64,000 nt of DNA. It comes from an uncultured Alphaproteobacteria bacterium (GTDB lineage Bacteria > Pseudomonadota > Alphaproteobacteria > Caulobacterales > Caulobacteraceae). The DNA lies in assembly GCA_903822175.1 (NCBI GenBank), contig CAIJOB010000019.1, forward strand, positions 46,882 through 110,881. The letters are read 5' to 3'. The notes below the pieces were generated by a model, which worked only from the letters and a program-made list of their open reading frames with translations, ran no database searches and had not been told where the DNA came from. Within the stretch, counting starts at the first letter, position 1. Every line of letters starts with the position of its first letter. The position numbers and the translations under genes are program-made. This document shows positions 54,336-64,000 of the stretch, one piece after another.

Positions 54336-55175
54336 ATGACGCATGAACTGGAACCTGTGCTTTCGCGGATCGCCGACGCCCTGGAGCGGCTGGCGCCCGA
54401 CCGCGCGCCGCAGCCGGCCTTCGAGGCCGCGCGGCTGTTCCGCCACGATCCAGCGAGCGGCGCCTTCCATCCGGCGCCGGACTATCCTCTACCCCTCGCC
54501 GCCCTGGTCGGCGTCGACCGCCAGAAGGAACGGTTCGTCGAGAACCTGGGGCGCTTCGCCGCCGGCCTGCCCTGCAACCACGCCCTGCTCTGGGGTGTGC
54601 GCGGCACCGGCAAGAGCTCGCTCGCCAAGGCCGCCTTCATGCATGTCGCCAAGGGCGCGAAGGATTTGAAGCTGGTGGAGGTCGACCGCGATCAGGTCAC
54701 CGCCCTGCCCGATCTCTTCGACATCCTACGCACCCGGAGCGAGCGCTTCCTGGTGCTTTGCGACGACCTGTCGTTCGAGGAGGGCGCGGCCGCCGCCAAG
54801 GCCCTAAAGTCGGCTCTCGAGGGCGGCGTCTCGGGTCCGCCGGCCAATGTGCTGTTCACGGCGACCTCGAACCGTCGCCACCTCATGCCGCGCGGTCATG
54901 GCGAAGACCGCGGCCTGATCGCCAGCGCCGAGGACGCCGAGGAGGAGGTCAGCGTCTCCGACCGCTTCGGCCTGTGGATCGGCTTCCCGCCCATGGACCA
55001 GCCGACCTATCTGGCCGCGGTGAAGGGCTACGCCAAGCGCTATGGCCTGAAGGCGGACGACCTCGACCGCCGCGCCCTGCAGTGGGCGCAGCTGCGCGGC
55101 GCCCGTTCCGGCCGCGTCGCCTGGCAGTTCATCCGCGATCTGGCGGGCGAGTTGGGGAAGAGCCTGCCGCTCTAG
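54336..55175 (+). CDS. DUF815 ATP-binding protein
   Basis: A 279-residue AAA-like P-loop ATPase. Walker A GVRGTGKSSLAKA is at about residue 85, the Walker B-like FLVLCDDLSFE near 143, and LFTATSNRRHLMPR near 180 is the sensor segment typical of DUF815. Function unknown; the family is widespread in Proteobacteria. The ATG at 54336 is chosen over a longer frame. Divergent from yajC, convergent with dipM. Confidence 0.87.
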   Translation: MTHELEPVLSRIADALERLAPDRAPQPAFEAARLFRHDPASGAFHPAPDYPLPLAALVGVDRQKERFVENLGRFAAGLPCNHALLWGVRGTGKSSLAKAAFMHVAKGAKDLKLVEVDRDQVTALPDLFDILRTRSERFLVLCDDLSFEEGAAAAKALKSALEGGVSGPPANVLFTATSNRRHLMPRGHGEDRGLIASAEDAEEEVSVSDRFGLWIGFPPMDQPTYLAAVKGYAKRYGLKADDLDRRALQWAQLRGARSGRVAWQFIRDLAGELGKSLPL

Positions 55176-56722
55176 CGGGGTGGCAGCACCAGCTTCGGGT
55201 TCACCGAGCGCGCGCGTTCGGCGGCATTGGGCTGATAGCGCGCCTCGAAGTGCAACTGCGGCTCTGGCACGCCGCCGGACATGCCGGCCTGGCCGATCTG
55301 CTGCCCCTGGGTGACCTTTTGCTGCATCTTCACGTCGATGCGGCCGAGGTTGCCATAGACCGTGGCCCAGCCGTCGGCGTGCCGCAGCAGCACCAGATTG
55401 CCAAAGCCCGGGACGATGTCGCCGGCGTAGATCACCTCGCCATCGGCAGCGGCGCGCACCGCGGCGCCGGCGTCGGCCTGGATGTTGATGCCGTCGTTGC
55501 TTTGGCCGCCGGGCTTGGGCCCGAACTCCGACAGGATCGCGCCCGTCAGCGGCCACTGGAAACGGCCCTTGGAGAGCTGCTGGATCTGGGCGTCGGTCGG
55601 CCCTGGCGTCAGCGGCGCGGCTTCCGCCCCCGGCGTCACCGAATAGGGGATCGGGTGCGCGGGCAGCGCCGGCGCGCTGCGGCCCGGCGGATAGACGGTC
55701 GGATAGTGTTCCGAGCGGTCGCCGCGGTCGGACCGTACCGGCTCCGGCGCGTCGCGGTCATGATAGCCCTCCGGCAGGAAGACCTTCTGGCCGGAGCGGA
55801 CGCTGATCACCCGCTTGGAAAGCTCGTTCTCGGCCCGCAGGCTGGCGACGCTGACGCCGAACCGCGTGGCGATGCTGGCCAGGGTGTCCCCGGGCTGGGC
55901 GGTGTAGAAGTGCTCGGCGAAGCTTGGGCCGTGGTAGACCTGCCCCACGTGCACCGCTGAGCCTTTGACGTGGTTCAGCCGCTTCAGCGTGCCGAGATCG
56001 GTGTCGAGCCGGTCGGCGATCTTGGCGAGCGTGTCGCCTTTCTTGGCCTTGTAGCTCTCGCCCTTGGCCTCGCGGGTCGCCACCGTGCCGCCGCCTGCGG
56101 GCGGGCTCTCGTCGGAAGCCGTGGCGGGCGGTGGCTTGCCCTTGTGGCCCTTGGTCGGCTTGGCGGGCTCAGCATCGGCCTGGTCGGTCTTGCCGCCCTT
56201 GCCAACCTTGTCGGGCGCGGCCTTGTCGGGCTTATCGACCTGATCCTCAGCCGCCTCGACGGCCGGCGCGCGATAGTCCGACGGCAGGCGAATCTGCTGA
56301 CCCGGCCGGATCGGCGTCTTGGCGGAAAGGTCGTTTTCCTCGCGCAGTTGGTCGACCGTCACGTGGAAACGCTTGGCGATCGAGAAGACGGTGTCGCCCT
56401 TGGTGACCACATAGGCCTTCTTGGAGACCACCGGGCCCTTCAGCACGTCGCCCGGCTGCAGCACGCTGGTCTTCTTCAGCTTGTTGGTCTTCATCAGCTC
56501 GTCGACCGAGGTGTCGAGATGGTCGGCGATCTTTTCGAGCGTGTCGCCCTTCTTCACCACATAGGAGGCGCGCTCGCCCTTTTCGGTGACGATCTTGCAG
56601 TTGGCCGCGGTTGGCGGGGCCTCGGCCTTGCGCGCGTGATGGGTCGCCGCGAACGCCGGGCTCGCGCCAAGCGCGGTTGTTGCCAGGAGGATCAGGGCCG
56701 ATCGCTGGAAGAAGTGCGTCAT
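55172..56722 (-). CDS. dipM: DipM-type septal protein: four LysM + degenerate LytM
   Basis: A 516-residue exported protein (signal peptide about 1-26). Four LysM modules occur in two tandem pairs (about 52-97, 106-152, 225-270, 276-322), separated by a Lys/Ala/Asp-rich linker. The C-terminal LytM domain (about 395-505) has lost zinc ligands: NDGIN replaces the usual HxGID, and PQLHFEAR replaces HLHF. This layout is that of Caulobacter DipM, which recruits and activates amidases during division. A one-mismatch CtrA-like site (TTAA-N7-TCAA, 56766-56780) lies upstream. Confidence 0.88.
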   Translation of the reverse strand: MTHFFQRSALILLATTALGASPAFAATHHARKAEAPPTAANCKIVTEKGERASYVVKKGDTLEKIADHLDTSVDELMKTNKLKKTSVLQPGDVLKGPVVSKKAYVVTKGDTVFSIAKRFHVTVDQLREENDLSAKTPIRPGQQIRLPSDYRAPAVEAAEDQVDKPDKAAPDKVGKGGKTDQADAEPAKPTKGHKGKPPPATASDESPPAGGGTVATREAKGESYKAKKGDTLAKIADRLDTDLGTLKRLNHVKGSAVHVGQVYHGPSFAEHFYTAQPGDTLASIATRFGVSVASLRAENELSKRVISVRSGQKVFLPEGYHDRDAPEPVRSDRGDRSEHYPTVYPPGRSAPALPAHPIPYSVTPGAEAAPLTPGPTDAQIQQLSKGRFQWPLTGAILSEFGPKPGGQSNDGINIQADAGAAVRAAADGEVIYAGDIVPGFGNLVLLRHADGWATVYGNLGRIDVKMQQKVTQGQQIGQAGMSGGVPEPQLHFEARYQPNAAERARSVNPKLVLPPR

Positions 56723-56831
56723 CTGCGCTCCGGTTTGGAATTTGGAATCAGTCGGGGCGTCAGGGTTGATGATGGGTTAACCGGACCCATCCCGCCAACC
56801 TGCAAACGACCGCAGGCCCCACAAGTCTTCG

Positions 56832-57497
56832 TCACAATTCTTTCGCCACCCCGTCGAGCAGGGGCACGAACCGTACGTCGGTCAGCGCCTCTATCTCGAA
56901 ACCGCCCTTGCCGTCGCCGGTATAGCGCCGAAGGCTCTGCACCGGCCCCTTGCCGATCGGCGCCACCAGGATGCCGTTCGGTTTGAGCTGGGAAAGCAAG
57001 GCCTTGGGCTCATCAGACGCGGCGGCTGTGACCATAATGCGGTCGAACGGCGCCTGCTCGGGCCAGCCCTCGCCGCCATCGCCGAACCGGGTGATCACAT
57101 TGGTCAGGCCGAGCGTCTTGAAGCGCGCCTCGGCCTCCCGCATCAGCGTGCGGTAGCGCTCGACGGTGTAGACCAGCCGCGAGAGCTTGGAGAGGATTGT
57201 GGTCTGGTATCCGCTGCCGGTGCCGATCTCCAGCACCCGGTCGCGCTTGTCGACCTTCAGCGCTTGGCTCATCAATCCGACGATATACGGCTGACTGATC
57301 GTCTGGCCGCAGGCGATGGGCAGCGCCGAGTCCTCGAAGGCGCGTTCCTTGAACAGGTCGGGCGTGAAGGCCTCGCGGGGCGTCGTCTCGATGGCGCTCA
57401 GCACGGCGGGCTCGCTGACACCCTGCGAGCGCAGGGCCAGGATCAGGCGGGCGAGCCGCGTCTCAGCTGTGTCGTCGTCTTTCTTCGCCACCATCAT
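56832..57497 (-). CDS. pcm: Protein-L-isoaspartate O-methyltransferase
   Basis: A 221-residue SAM-dependent repair enzyme. SQPYIVGLMSQALKV (substrate loop), RVLEIGTGSGYQTTILSKL (motif I), VYTVERYRTL and RIMVTAAASDEPKALLSQLKPNGILVAPIG are family signatures. It repairs isoaspartyl residues in aged proteins. It starts 2 bp after the surE stop; the surE-pcm pairing is widely conserved. Confidence 0.95.
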   Translation of the reverse strand: MMVAKKDDDTAETRLARLILALRSQGVSEPAVLSAIETTPREAFTPDLFKERAFEDSALPIACGQTISQPYIVGLMSQALKVDKRDRVLEIGTGSGYQTTILSKLSRLVYTVERYRTLMREAEARFKTLGLTNVITRFGDGGEGWPEQAPFDRIMVTAAASDEPKALLSQLKPNGILVAPIGKGPVQSLRRYTGDGKGGFEIEALTDVRFVPLLDGVAKEL

Positions 57498-57499
57498 CT

Positions 57500-58273
57500 T
57501 CAGGCTTTCGGTGGCGCGCCACCCAGCACGCCACGAAGCTTGTGCACTGACTCGGCGTGGGTGAGATCGATATGCAGCGGCGTGACGGAGATTTTCCCGT
57601 CATAAAACGCCCGAAGGTCGGTGCCCTCGTCCGGCTTCGACCGCTCCTGGCGGTAGCCGACCCAGAAATACTCCCGGCCGCGCAGGTCGGTGCGCTTCTC
57701 GGCCATCCGAACATGGGCGTCGCGGAAGCCCTGGCGGGTCACCTCGACCTCCTTGACCTTCTCCGGGCCACCGGCCGGGAAGTTCAGGTTCATGATCACG
57801 CCGTCGGGCCAGCCGACCTCCAGCAGGCGCTTGACGATCCCCGGCGCATAGACCTCGGCGCAGGCGTAGCCGGTCTGGCCGTCGTAGAAGCCGCCTTGCG
57901 ACAGCGCGATGCCCGGCACGCCCATGGCCATGGCCTCGATGGCGCCGGCCACCGTGCCCGACATGGTCACGTCTTCGGCCAGGTTCACGCCGCGGTTGAC
58001 GCCGGAGAGCACCAGGTCGGGTCTGGCGCCCTTCACGACTTCGCTGATCCCCAGCATCACGCAGTCCGTCGGCGTGCCGGTGGTCGAGAACCGCTGGGGG
58101 CCATATTGCTTCACGCGGATCGGGTCGGTGAGCGTCAGCGCCCGGCTGGCGCCTGAGCGCTCGGCCTCCGGCGCGCAGACCCAGACGTCGTCGCTGAGCC
58201 GCGCGGCGATCCGCTCCAGAGCGGCCAGGCCTTCGGCATGGATCCCGTCGTCGTTGGTCAGCAGGATCCTCAA
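57500..58273 (-). CDS. surE: 5'/3'-nucleotidase SurE
   Basis: A 257-residue metal-dependent phosphatase. [12 protein letters not shown] near the N-terminus gives the two Asp metal ligands, [13 protein letters not shown] the Ser, and [26 protein letters not shown] the Asn loop. It dephosphorylates nucleoside monophosphates under stress. The start is TTG overlapping the serS TGA stop (TTGA). Confidence 0.95.
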   Translation of the reverse strand: MRILLTNDDGIHAEGLAALERIAARLSDDVWVCAPEAERSGASRALTLTDPIRVKQYGPQRFSTTGTPTDCVMLGISEVVKGARPDLVLSGVNRGVNLAEDVTMSGTVAGAIEAMAMGVPGIALSQGGFYDGQTGYACAEVYAPGIVKRLLEVGWPDGVIMNLNFPAGGPEKVKEVEVTRQGFRDAHVRMAEKRTDLRGREYFWVGYRQERSKPDEGTDLRAFYDGKISVTPLHIDLTHAESVHKLRGVLGGAPPKA

Positions 58274-59559
58274 GCCGACTTGCCCCCGATGTGGGTCAGG
58301 CCCGGCAGGTAGCTGTGCAGAGCCTGCGGGATGGCGATCCGGCCATCGGTGTCCTGATAGTTCTCCATCAGCGCTACCAGGGTGCGGCCGACCGCCAGGC
58401 CCGAGCCGTTCAGGGTGTGCACGAAGCGCGTGCCCTTCTCGCCGGCCGACTTGGCGCGGGCGTTCATGCGGCGAGCCTGGAAGTCGCCGACGTTAGAGCA
58501 GGAGCTGATCTCGCGGTAGCGGTCCTCGCTCGGCAGCCAGACCTCCAGGTCGTAGGTCTTGCGGGCGCCGAAGCCCATGTCGCCGGTGCAGAGCAGCATG
58601 GTGCGGAACGGCAGCTCCAGGCGCTTCAGGATCGCCTCGGCGCAGCCGACCATGCGGTCGTGCTCTTCGTCGGAACGGTCTGGCTCGACTATCGAGACGA
58701 GCTCGCACTTGTAGAATTGATGCTGGCGGATCATGCCGCGGGTGTCGCGGCCGGAGGCGCCAGCTTCTGAGCGAAAACAAGGGGTTAGGGCGGTGAAGCG
58801 GAGGGGAAGGTCTTCGGCGGCGACGATCTGGTCCATCACCAGGCTGGTGAGGGGCACCTCGGCGGTGGGGATCAGCCATCGACCGTCGGTGGTGTGGAAC
58901 AGGTCGTCGGCGAACTTCGGCAGCTTGTCGGTGCCGTAGGCGGCGGCGTCATTGACCAGCAGCGGCGGGGAGATCTCGGTGTAGCCGTGCTCCTGGGTCT
59001 GGATGTCGATCATGAACTGGCCGAGCGCGCGTTCCAGGCGCGCGAGCTGGCCCTTCAGCACCACGAACCGCGAGCCGCTCATCCGCACGGCGGCCTCGAA
59101 GTCGAGGAGGCCCGAGCTTTCGCCCAGGTCGGTGTGGTCGCGCGGGTTGGAGATCGCAAACGGCGTGCCCCAGCGGCGGACCTCGACGTTCTCGTGCTCG
59201 TCCGCGCCGGCGGGCACATCGGGCGCGGGGATGTTGGGCAGGCTGGCCAGGAGGTCGTGCAGCGCGGCGGCGGCGGCCTTCTCGGCCTCACCCTCGGCGT
59301 CGAGCCTGGCCTTCAGCGCCTCGACCTGGGCCATCAGCTGCTGCGCCAGCGCCTCGTCCTTGGCGGCCTTGGCCTGACCGATCTTCTTCGAGGCGTCGTT
59401 GCGTTCGGCCTGGGCGTTCTGCCAGCCGGTCTGGGCGGTGCGCAGCTTCGCATCCAGCTCGGTGATCTGCGCGACCAGCGACGCCCCGGACAGGCCCTTC
59501 GCGTCCCAGCCTTTGACGTAGGGCTCGGGCGTTTCGCGAATGGCTCGGATATCGTGCAT
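58270..59559 (-). CDS. serS: Seryl-tRNA synthetase
   Basis: A 429-residue class II synthetase. The N-terminal coiled-coil arm (about 30-100, [29 protein letters not shown]) grips tRNA-Ser. The catalytic core has motif 2 [24 protein letters not shown] and motif 3 [33 protein letters not shown] at 59557-59559 is the usual start; the longer upstream frame is rejected. Confidence 0.97.
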   Translation of the reverse strand: MHDIRAIRETPEPYVKGWDAKGLSGASLVAQITELDAKLRTAQTGWQNAQAERNDASKKIGQAKAAKDEALAQQLMAQVEALKARLDAEGEAEKAAAAALHDLLASLPNIPAPDVPAGADEHENVEVRRWGTPFAISNPRDHTDLGESSGLLDFEAAVRMSGSRFVVLKGQLARLERALGQFMIDIQTQEHGYTEISPPLLVNDAAAYGTDKLPKFADDLFHTTDGRWLIPTAEVPLTSLVMDQIVAAEDLPLRFTALTPCFRSEAGASGRDTRGMIRQHQFYKCELVSIVEPDRSDEEHDRMVGCAEAILKRLELPFRTMLLCTGDMGFGARKTYDLEVWLPSEDRYREISSCSNVGDFQARRMNARAKSAGEKGTRFVHTLNGSGLAVGRTLVALMENYQDTDGRIAIPQALHSYLPGLTHIGGKSA

Positions 59560-59687
59560 GGGGGCCGCAGAGTTGGAGGGAAGCGGCCTCTCTCTAGTGC
59601 GCGTTGGCGTGCGCGCCAAGGTCGGCCTCACGTGCTCAGGCGGCGGATTTCCCCTAAAGTGACTTTGGGAAATTTTGGGGGATTCAA

Positions 59688-60341
59688 ATGCGTAGATACG
59701 GCGCCGTCCTGGGCATTGCTTTCGCCCTCATGTCGGCGAGCGGGGCGGAGGCTGCCAGCTTCAGACTTGCGGGCGACACGATTGCTGTCCCCGAGCCACA
59801 AGGCTTCTGCGAACCTCAGGGCGCCTACATCGACTTCGCACAGGCGTTGGCCGCCGCCGACAACAAGAACCTGACGCTTCTGACGCTCTACAACTGTGCC
59901 GAAATGACGAGCGGTGGCGCCGTCGCGCACTACGCGCTGGTGAAGACGCCAACGGCCGCCATCACTCAGCGCGCGACGCGAGACGAACTTCTCAAGGCGA
60001 TGGGTGATATCCCCAAATCTGAGCTCACCACCGCTCTCCTCAACGAGCAAGTTCAGAAAGAGATGGGCGAGAACGCCAGCAAGGTCTTTGGACGGAACGT
60101 CGCTTTTGCCGGGAAGATCGTGCCCATCGATAAGGATGAGGCCGCGTTCTATATGGGCGGCTTGATCACCGTGAAAACGAACAGCGGCGAAAGCACGGGC
60201 GTTGTGGTCGTGGCGATGACCACCATCAAAGGTCACATTCTGACCTACAACCTCTACGGTCCTGGCGGCGGAACAACGGAAATCGCGACCGTGCTGAAGC
60301 AGGCAAAATCAGACATCAGAAGCATGATCGCCGCGAACTAG
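59688..60341 (+). CDS. Exported hypothetical protein inserted between serS and tatC
   Basis: A 217-residue protein with signal peptide ([15 protein letters not shown]). The mature part has two cysteines (GFCEPQ, YNCAEM), with no recognised domain. Base composition is visibly lower in GC than its neighbours, and the gene faces opposite to the conserved tatABC-serS-surE-pcm series it interrupts, both signs of later insertion. Its promoter region has CCTAAAGTGACTTTGGG, a near-perfect inverted repeat. The stop overlaps tatC at CTAG. Confidence 0.7.
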   Translation: MRRYGAVLGIAFALMSASGAEAASFRLAGDTIAVPEPQGFCEPQGAYIDFAQALAAADNKNLTLLTLYNCAEMTSGGAVAHYALVKTPTAAITQRATRDELLKAMGDIPKSELTTALLNEQVQKEMGENASKVFGRNVAFAGKIVPIDKDEAAFYMGGLITVKTNSGESTGVVVVAMTTIKGHILTYNLYGPGGGTTEIATVLKQAKSDIRSMIAAN

Positions 60342-61258
60342 GAGGCCGCCGCGCCGGCGTCGTCTTCCTTCTTGCGCCCGCGCTCGATCAGCCAGACACA
60401 GCCGACGGACACGAAATAGAGCCCGACGATCGGGATCGACAGCAGGATCTGGCTGATCGGGTCCGGCGGGGTGATGATCGCGGCGACCACGACCACGCCC
60501 ACCACCGCATAGCGCCAGCCGGCCATCAGCATCTTCGAACTGACGATGCCGGCCATGCCTAGCAGCGCCAGGATCACCGGCAGCTGGAAGCACAGGCCGA
60601 AGGCCAGGAGCAGCGCCGTCACCATGTCGAAGTACTCGGAGATCTTCGACATCAGCTGCACCGAGATCGGCCCAGACGTGATCTGCTGATTGAGCGCGAA
60701 CCACATCAGGAACGGCAGGATCATGAAGTAGACCATGGCCGCTCCGGCCGTGAACAGCACCGGCGAGGCGATCAGGAACGGCAGGAAGGCGCGGCGCTCC
60801 TTCTTGTAGAGGCCGGGCGCGACGAAGGCGTAGATCTGGCCGCCCAGCACCGGGAAACTGAGCGCGACCGCGCCCACCGCCGCCAGCTTCACCTTGGTGA
60901 AGAACAGCTCGAGCGGCGCCGTCGAGATCAGCGTGGTCGCGCCCTTGGCGGTCGGCGCATCCATCCGGCCCGCCAGCACCAGGAACATGTCGCGGGTCCC
61001 GACCCAGGCGTCCACGATCCATCCCAGCACGCCAGGCGTGGCGCCATGCGCCTTGGACCGCACCGCCAGCAGGCCCTGGGCCACCGTGTAGGGATGCACC
61101 GTGATCACCAGCAGCTGCTGGGAGAAGGCGAAGCAAAGAATGAAGGCGGCGAACAGCGCGACCATGCAGACGATCAGCCGCGAGCGCAGTTCCACCAGGT
61201 GTTCGAGCAAGGGCGCGCGCGACGCCTCGATCTCGTCTTCGTCCGGGGCGCCGCTCAC
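60338..61258 (-). CDS. tatC: Twin-arginine translocase subunit TatC
   Basis: A 306-residue six-helix membrane protein that recognises twin-arginine signal peptides of folded proteins. APLLEHLVELRSRLIVCMVALFAAFILCFAFSQQLL, RRAFLPFLIASPVLFTAGAAMVYFMILPFLMWF and GLCFQLPVILALLGMAGI are the family blocks. It starts with GTG overlapping the tatB stop (GTGA). It is longer than E. coli TatC (258) through an insert in the first periplasmic loop. Confidence 0.96.
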   Translation of the reverse strand: MSGAPDEDEIEASRAPLLEHLVELRSRLIVCMVALFAAFILCFAFSQQLLVITVHPYTVAQGLLAVRSKAHGATPGVLGWIVDAWVGTRDMFLVLAGRMDAPTAKGATTLISTAPLELFFTKVKLAAVGAVALSFPVLGGQIYAFVAPGLYKKERRAFLPFLIASPVLFTAGAAMVYFMILPFLMWFALNQQITSGPISVQLMSKISEYFDMVTALLLAFGLCFQLPVILALLGMAGIVSSKMLMAGWRYAVVGVVVVAAIITPPDPISQILLSIPIVGLYFVSVGCVWLIERGRKKEDDAGAAAS

Positions 61259-61881
61259 GAGACCGCCGCCTTACGGGCGCGAGGTTTGACCGGCGCGGGC
61301 TTCGCGGCCGGTTTGGCGGTTGGTTTGGCGGCGGCGGCCTTCGGCTTTGCGGCCGGCTTGGGCGCAGCGGCCTTAGGCTTCGTCGCGGCTTTCGGGGCGG
61401 CGACCTTCGGGGCCGCGGCTTTCTTCGCGGCAGCCGTTTTGGTTGGCGTCTTTTGGGCGAGCGGCTTCTTGACCGCCGCCTTCTTGGCCGCGGTCTTGCG
61501 GGCGCGGCGGGCGGGAGCAGCTGTGTCCTCGATATGGGCGGTCTGAGCCGGCGTGTAGGCGGCGGGCGAGTTAAACGACACGCCGACGTCCGACAGGCCC
61601 TGGCTGATCTCGTCGAAGGCTTGGTTCACCTCCGGCGCATGCGTCGCCATGTCGAGCATCTGGCCGTTACGCATGGCCTCGACCTCCTTGCGCAGTTCGT
61701 CGAGCTCCGACTGGCGGGCCATCTCGTCGAAACTGGCGCGGAACTCGGCCGCCATCGCGCGCACCTTGGCCATGAACTGACCGAGCTTGCGCAGCAGAAC
61801 CGGCAAGTCTTTCGGGCCCACGAAAATGAGGGCCACGACCGCCACGATGAGGAATTCGCCTATGCGGCCTTCGGGGAACAT
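61255..61881 (-). CDS. tatB: Twin-arginine translocase subunit TatB
   Basis: A 208-residue protein: N-terminal helix IGEFLIVAVVALIFVGPKDLPVLLRKLGQ, then an amphipathic helix (AMAAEFRASFDEMARQSELDELRKEVEAM) and a long Lys/Ala/Pro-rich tail (about 120-208). The GPKDLP hinge identifies TatB. It receives the substrate complex with TatC. Starts about 67 bp after tatA. Confidence 0.95.
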   Translation of the reverse strand: MFPEGRIGEFLIVAVVALIFVGPKDLPVLLRKLGQFMAKVRAMAAEFRASFDEMARQSELDELRKEVEAMRNGQMLDMATHAPEVNQAFDEISQGLSDVGVSFNSPAAYTPAQTAHIEDTAAPARRARKTAAKKAAVKKPLAQKTPTKTAAAKKAAAPKVAAPKAATKPKAAAPKPAAKPKAAAAKPTAKPAAKPAPVKPRARKAAVS

Positions 61882-61948
61882 GGCCGTGCCTTAGCGCGGT
61901 TTCAGGCGCGGTGGAAACAGGGACGCGGGGCGGTCTGGCGAATGCGCC

Positions 61949-62245
61949 TCAAGCCTTGGTCTTGGCGCGCGGCTTCGCGGCCGGCTTGGCGGCGGTCTTG
62001 GCCTTGGTCGTGCGGGGCGCACTCGCCCGCGCCGCGGGCTTCGCGGCCGGCTTGGGGAGTGGCTTGGCAGGCTCCGGCGGCGGTTCTTCGGCCTTGGGTT
62101 CGTCCTCGCCCTTCAGGCCCTCGCGGAACGCGCGGATGCCCTTGGCGGTGTCGCCCATGATGCCGGAGATTTTCCCACGGCCGCCAAACAGCAGCAGGAT
62201 GACCACGGCCGCAAAGACCAGGTGCCAAATCGAAAGACCGCCCAT
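61949..62245 (-). CDS. tatA: Twin-arginine translocase subunit TatA
   Basis: A 98-residue protein: [45 protein letters not shown] is the pore-forming helix, hinge (FGG) and amphipathic helix. The tail is Ala/Lys/Pro rich. The ATG at 62243-62245 is used because the frame upstream has no TatA residues. TatA multimers open the membrane for folded cargo. Confidence 0.93.
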   Translation of the reverse strand: MGGLSIWHLVFAAVVILLLFGGRGKISGIMGDTAKGIRAFREGLKGEDEPKAEEPPPEPAKPLPKPAAKPAARASAPRTTKAKTAAKPAAKPRAKTKA

Positions 62246-62364
62246 GGCGTCGAAAACTCCAAGCCCGTCGCGCCCTGGCGACAACATCACAGCGGCTATA
62301 TAATCGGTCTCTCCGCGTCGCGCCACGCGACAATCAGGCGGTGAAAGCCACGTCGCCGGCGCCG

Positions 62365-63993
62365 CTACCCGGCCGGGTGCAGCCCCGGTGCTTCCTGGCC
62401 CGTGCGGGCGACATATTCCGAGTAGCCGCCGCCGTACTGATGGACGCCTTCGGGTGTCAGCTCCAGCACGCGGTTGGAGAGCGCCGCCAGGAAATGGCGG
62501 TCGTGCGAGACGAACAGCATCGTGCCCTCAAAGTCCGCCAGGGCGGCGACCAGCATCTCCTTGGTGACCATGTCGAGGTGGTTGGTCGGCTCGTCTAGCA
62601 CCAGCAGGTTCGGCGGATCGAACAGCATCTTGGCCATGACCAGGCGCGCCTTCTCGCCGCCGGACAGAACGCGGCAGGGCTTTTCGACATCGTCGCCGGA
62701 GAAGCCGAAGCACCCGGCCAGCGTCCGCAACGCACCCTGCCCTGCCTGCGGGAACGAGCCTTCCAGCGACTCGAAGATGGTTTCTTCGCCGTCCAGCAGG
62801 TCCATGGAGTGCTGGGCGAAGTAGCCCATCCTGACGCTGGCGCCGATGCCGACCGTGCCCTGATCGGGCGCCGTGGCGCCGGCCACCAGCTTCAACAGCG
62901 TCGATTTGCCGGCGCCGTTGGCGCCGAGCACGCACCAGCGTTCCTTGCGGCGCACCAGGAAGTCGAGGTCTTCATAGATCGGCTGGTCACCGTAGCCCTT
63001 GTGGACATTGCGCAGGCTGATCACGTCGTCGCCCGACCGCGGCGGGCTCTTGAAGTCGAACTGAACCGACTGGCGCCGGCGCGGCGCCTCGACGCGTTCG
63101 ATCTTGTCGAGTTTCTTGACCCGGCTCTGCACCTGGGCGGCGTGGCTGGCGCGCGCCTTAAACTTCTCGATGAACTTGATTTCCTTGGCCAGCATCGCCT
63201 GCTGGCGCTCGTACTGCGCCTGGCGCTGCTGTTCGCCGAGCGCGCGCTGCTGATCGTAGAAATCGAGATCGCCCGAATAGGTGACGAGGTCGCCACCGTC
63301 GATCTCCACCACCTTGCCGATGATGCGGTTCATGAAGGCGCGGTCGTGCGAGGTCATCAACAGGGCGCCCTCGTAGCCCTTGAGGAAGGCCTCCAGCCAG
63401 ATCAGGCTTTCCAGGTCGAGGTGGTTGCTGGGTTCGTCCAGCAGCATGCCGTCGGGCCGCATCAGCAGGATGCGGGCCAGCGCCACGCGCATCTTCCAGC
63501 CCCCGGACAGCAGGCCGACATCGCCATCCATGCGTTCCTGGCTGAAGCTCAGGCCCGCCAGCACTTCGCGCGCCCGCGCGTCCAGCGCATAGCCGTCCAG
63601 CGCCTGGAAGCGTTCCTGCACCTCGCCGTAGCGCTCAATGATCGCGTCCATTTCGGCCGCCTGATCCGGATCGACCATGGCCGCCTCAAGCTTGGCCATC
63701 TCGGCGGCCAGCGCGCTGACAGGGCCTACGCCATCCATCACCGCGGCGACCGCGCTCTGGCCCGACATCTCGCCGACGTCCTGGCTGAAATAGCCGATCG
63801 TCATGCCGGTATCGATCGTCACCTGGCCATCGTCGGGCGGATCCTCGCCCGCGATCATCCGAAAGAGCGTCGTCTTGCCGGCGCCATTCGGCCCGACAAG
63901 CCCGACCTTCTCGCCCTTCTGGATCGCCATCGACGCGTCGATGAACAGGATCTGATGGCCGTTCTGCTTGCTGATGTTATCGAGATTAATCAT
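62365..63993 (-). CDS. ABC-F family ATPase (translation factor type)
   Basis: A 542-residue soluble protein with two ABC domains and no membrane part. Walker A motifs GPNGAGKTT (about 34-42) and GANGAGKST (about 350), signatures [16 protein letters not shown] and [15 protein letters not shown], Walker B sites followed by DEPSNHLD and DEPTNHLD. The linker is charged ([36 protein letters not shown]). ABC-F proteins bind the ribosomal E site and rescue or gate translation. Which subfamily (EttA, YbiT, Uup) is not clear. Confidence 0.92.
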   Translation of the reverse strand: MINLDNISKQNGHQILFIDASMAIQKGEKVGLVGPNGAGKTTLFRMIAGEDPPDDGQVTIDTGMTIGYFSQDVGEMSGQSAVAAVMDGVGPVSALAAEMAKLEAAMVDPDQAAEMDAIIERYGEVQERFQALDGYALDARAREVLAGLSFSQERMDGDVGLLSGGWKMRVALARILLMRPDGMLLDEPSNHLDLESLIWLEAFLKGYEGALLMTSHDRAFMNRIIGKVVEIDGGDLVTYSGDLDFYDQQRALGEQQRQAQYERQQAMLAKEIKFIEKFKARASHAAQVQSRVKKLDKIERVEAPRRRQSVQFDFKSPPRSGDDVISLRNVHKGYGDQPIYEDLDFLVRRKERWCVLGANGAGKSTLLKLVAGATAPDQGTVGIGASVRMGYFAQHSMDLLDGEETIFESLEGSFPQAGQGALRTLAGCFGFSGDDVEKPCRVLSGGEKARLVMAKMLFDPPNLLVLDEPTNHLDMVTKEMLVAALADFEGTMLFVSHDRHFLAALSNRVLELTPEGVHQYGGGYSEYVARTGQEAPGLHPAG

Positions 63994-64000
63994 GAGGTCC

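Overview
This is a high-GC chromosomal window from an alphaproteobacterium, almost certainly of the order Caulobacterales (Caulobacter/Phenylobacterium type). The evidence is lineage-typical: FliX, FlgI, CheL and a FlbY-like protein in one cluster, a DipM-type protein with four LysM domains and a degenerate LytM domain, a DksA with only one of the four zinc-finger cysteines, an UrcA protein, a perfect GTTC-N7-GTTC SOS box in front of uvrA, and a perfect TTAA-N7-TTAA CtrA box. No prophage, insertion sequence, integrase or CRISPR array was seen. Most of the window is ordinary, densely packed chromosome.

Layout. 1-3.4 kb: tail of an unknown gene, then an acyl-CoA dehydrogenase divergent from a phosphotransferase-DUF6285 pair (the two halves of an ACAD10/11-like system), and a GGCT-fold protein. 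3.4-5.2 kb: the murein-recycling ligase Mpl, an intergenic region with a CtrA box followed by a likely small RNA and terminator, and tRNA-Asn(GTT). 5.3-8.7 kb: an exported three-gene redox operon (DsbD-alpha-like protein, c-type haem protein, TlpA-like thioredoxin). 8.7-17.7 kb: mixed metabolic and regulatory genes, including a methyltransferase/pyruvyl-transferase fusion next to a TPR glycosyltransferase, and a peroxiredoxin-like/prolyl-hydroxylase fusion. 17.9-22.8 kb: an RND efflux adaptor and pump, then a GNAT enzyme. 22.8-30 kb: UrcA, an esterase, an Atm1-type ABC exporter, a lipoprotein, a LOG-family nucleotidase and glutamine-dependent NAD synthetase, ending in a 152-bp palindromic repeat. 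30-33.1 kb: dksA and the fliX/flgI-cheL-flbY flagellar cluster with a sigma-54 promoter. 33.2-38.3 kb: a lipoprotein, an FMN riboswitch with ribH (type II), a hotdog thioesterase, a LysR regulator and small conserved proteins. 38.3-47.8 kb: SOS-controlled uvrA, a membrane-anchored hydrolase, a GST, two tandem membrane-protein paralogues and trmFO. 47.8-54.3 kb: lactate permease, homologues of two mitochondrial complex I assembly factors, a PuuD-like membrane domain and yajC-secD-secF. 54.3-64 kb: a DUF815 ATPase and the envelope cluster tatABC-serS-surE-pcm-dipM, with one foreign-looking secreted-protein gene between serS and tatC, then an ABC-F ATPase.

The themes are cell-envelope export and growth (SecDF-YajC, Tat, DipM, Mpl), flagellar assembly, and stress or repair (UvrA, DksA). 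Seven of the twelve convergent gene pairs overlap by exactly four bases, sharing their two stop codons (six at CTAG, one at CTAA). The strongest candidates for something new are the CtrA-box/small-RNA locus at 4.9-5.0 kb, the haem/thiol operon at 5.3-8.7 kb and the two unusual domain fusions. All calls were made by reading the sequence; no database search was possible.
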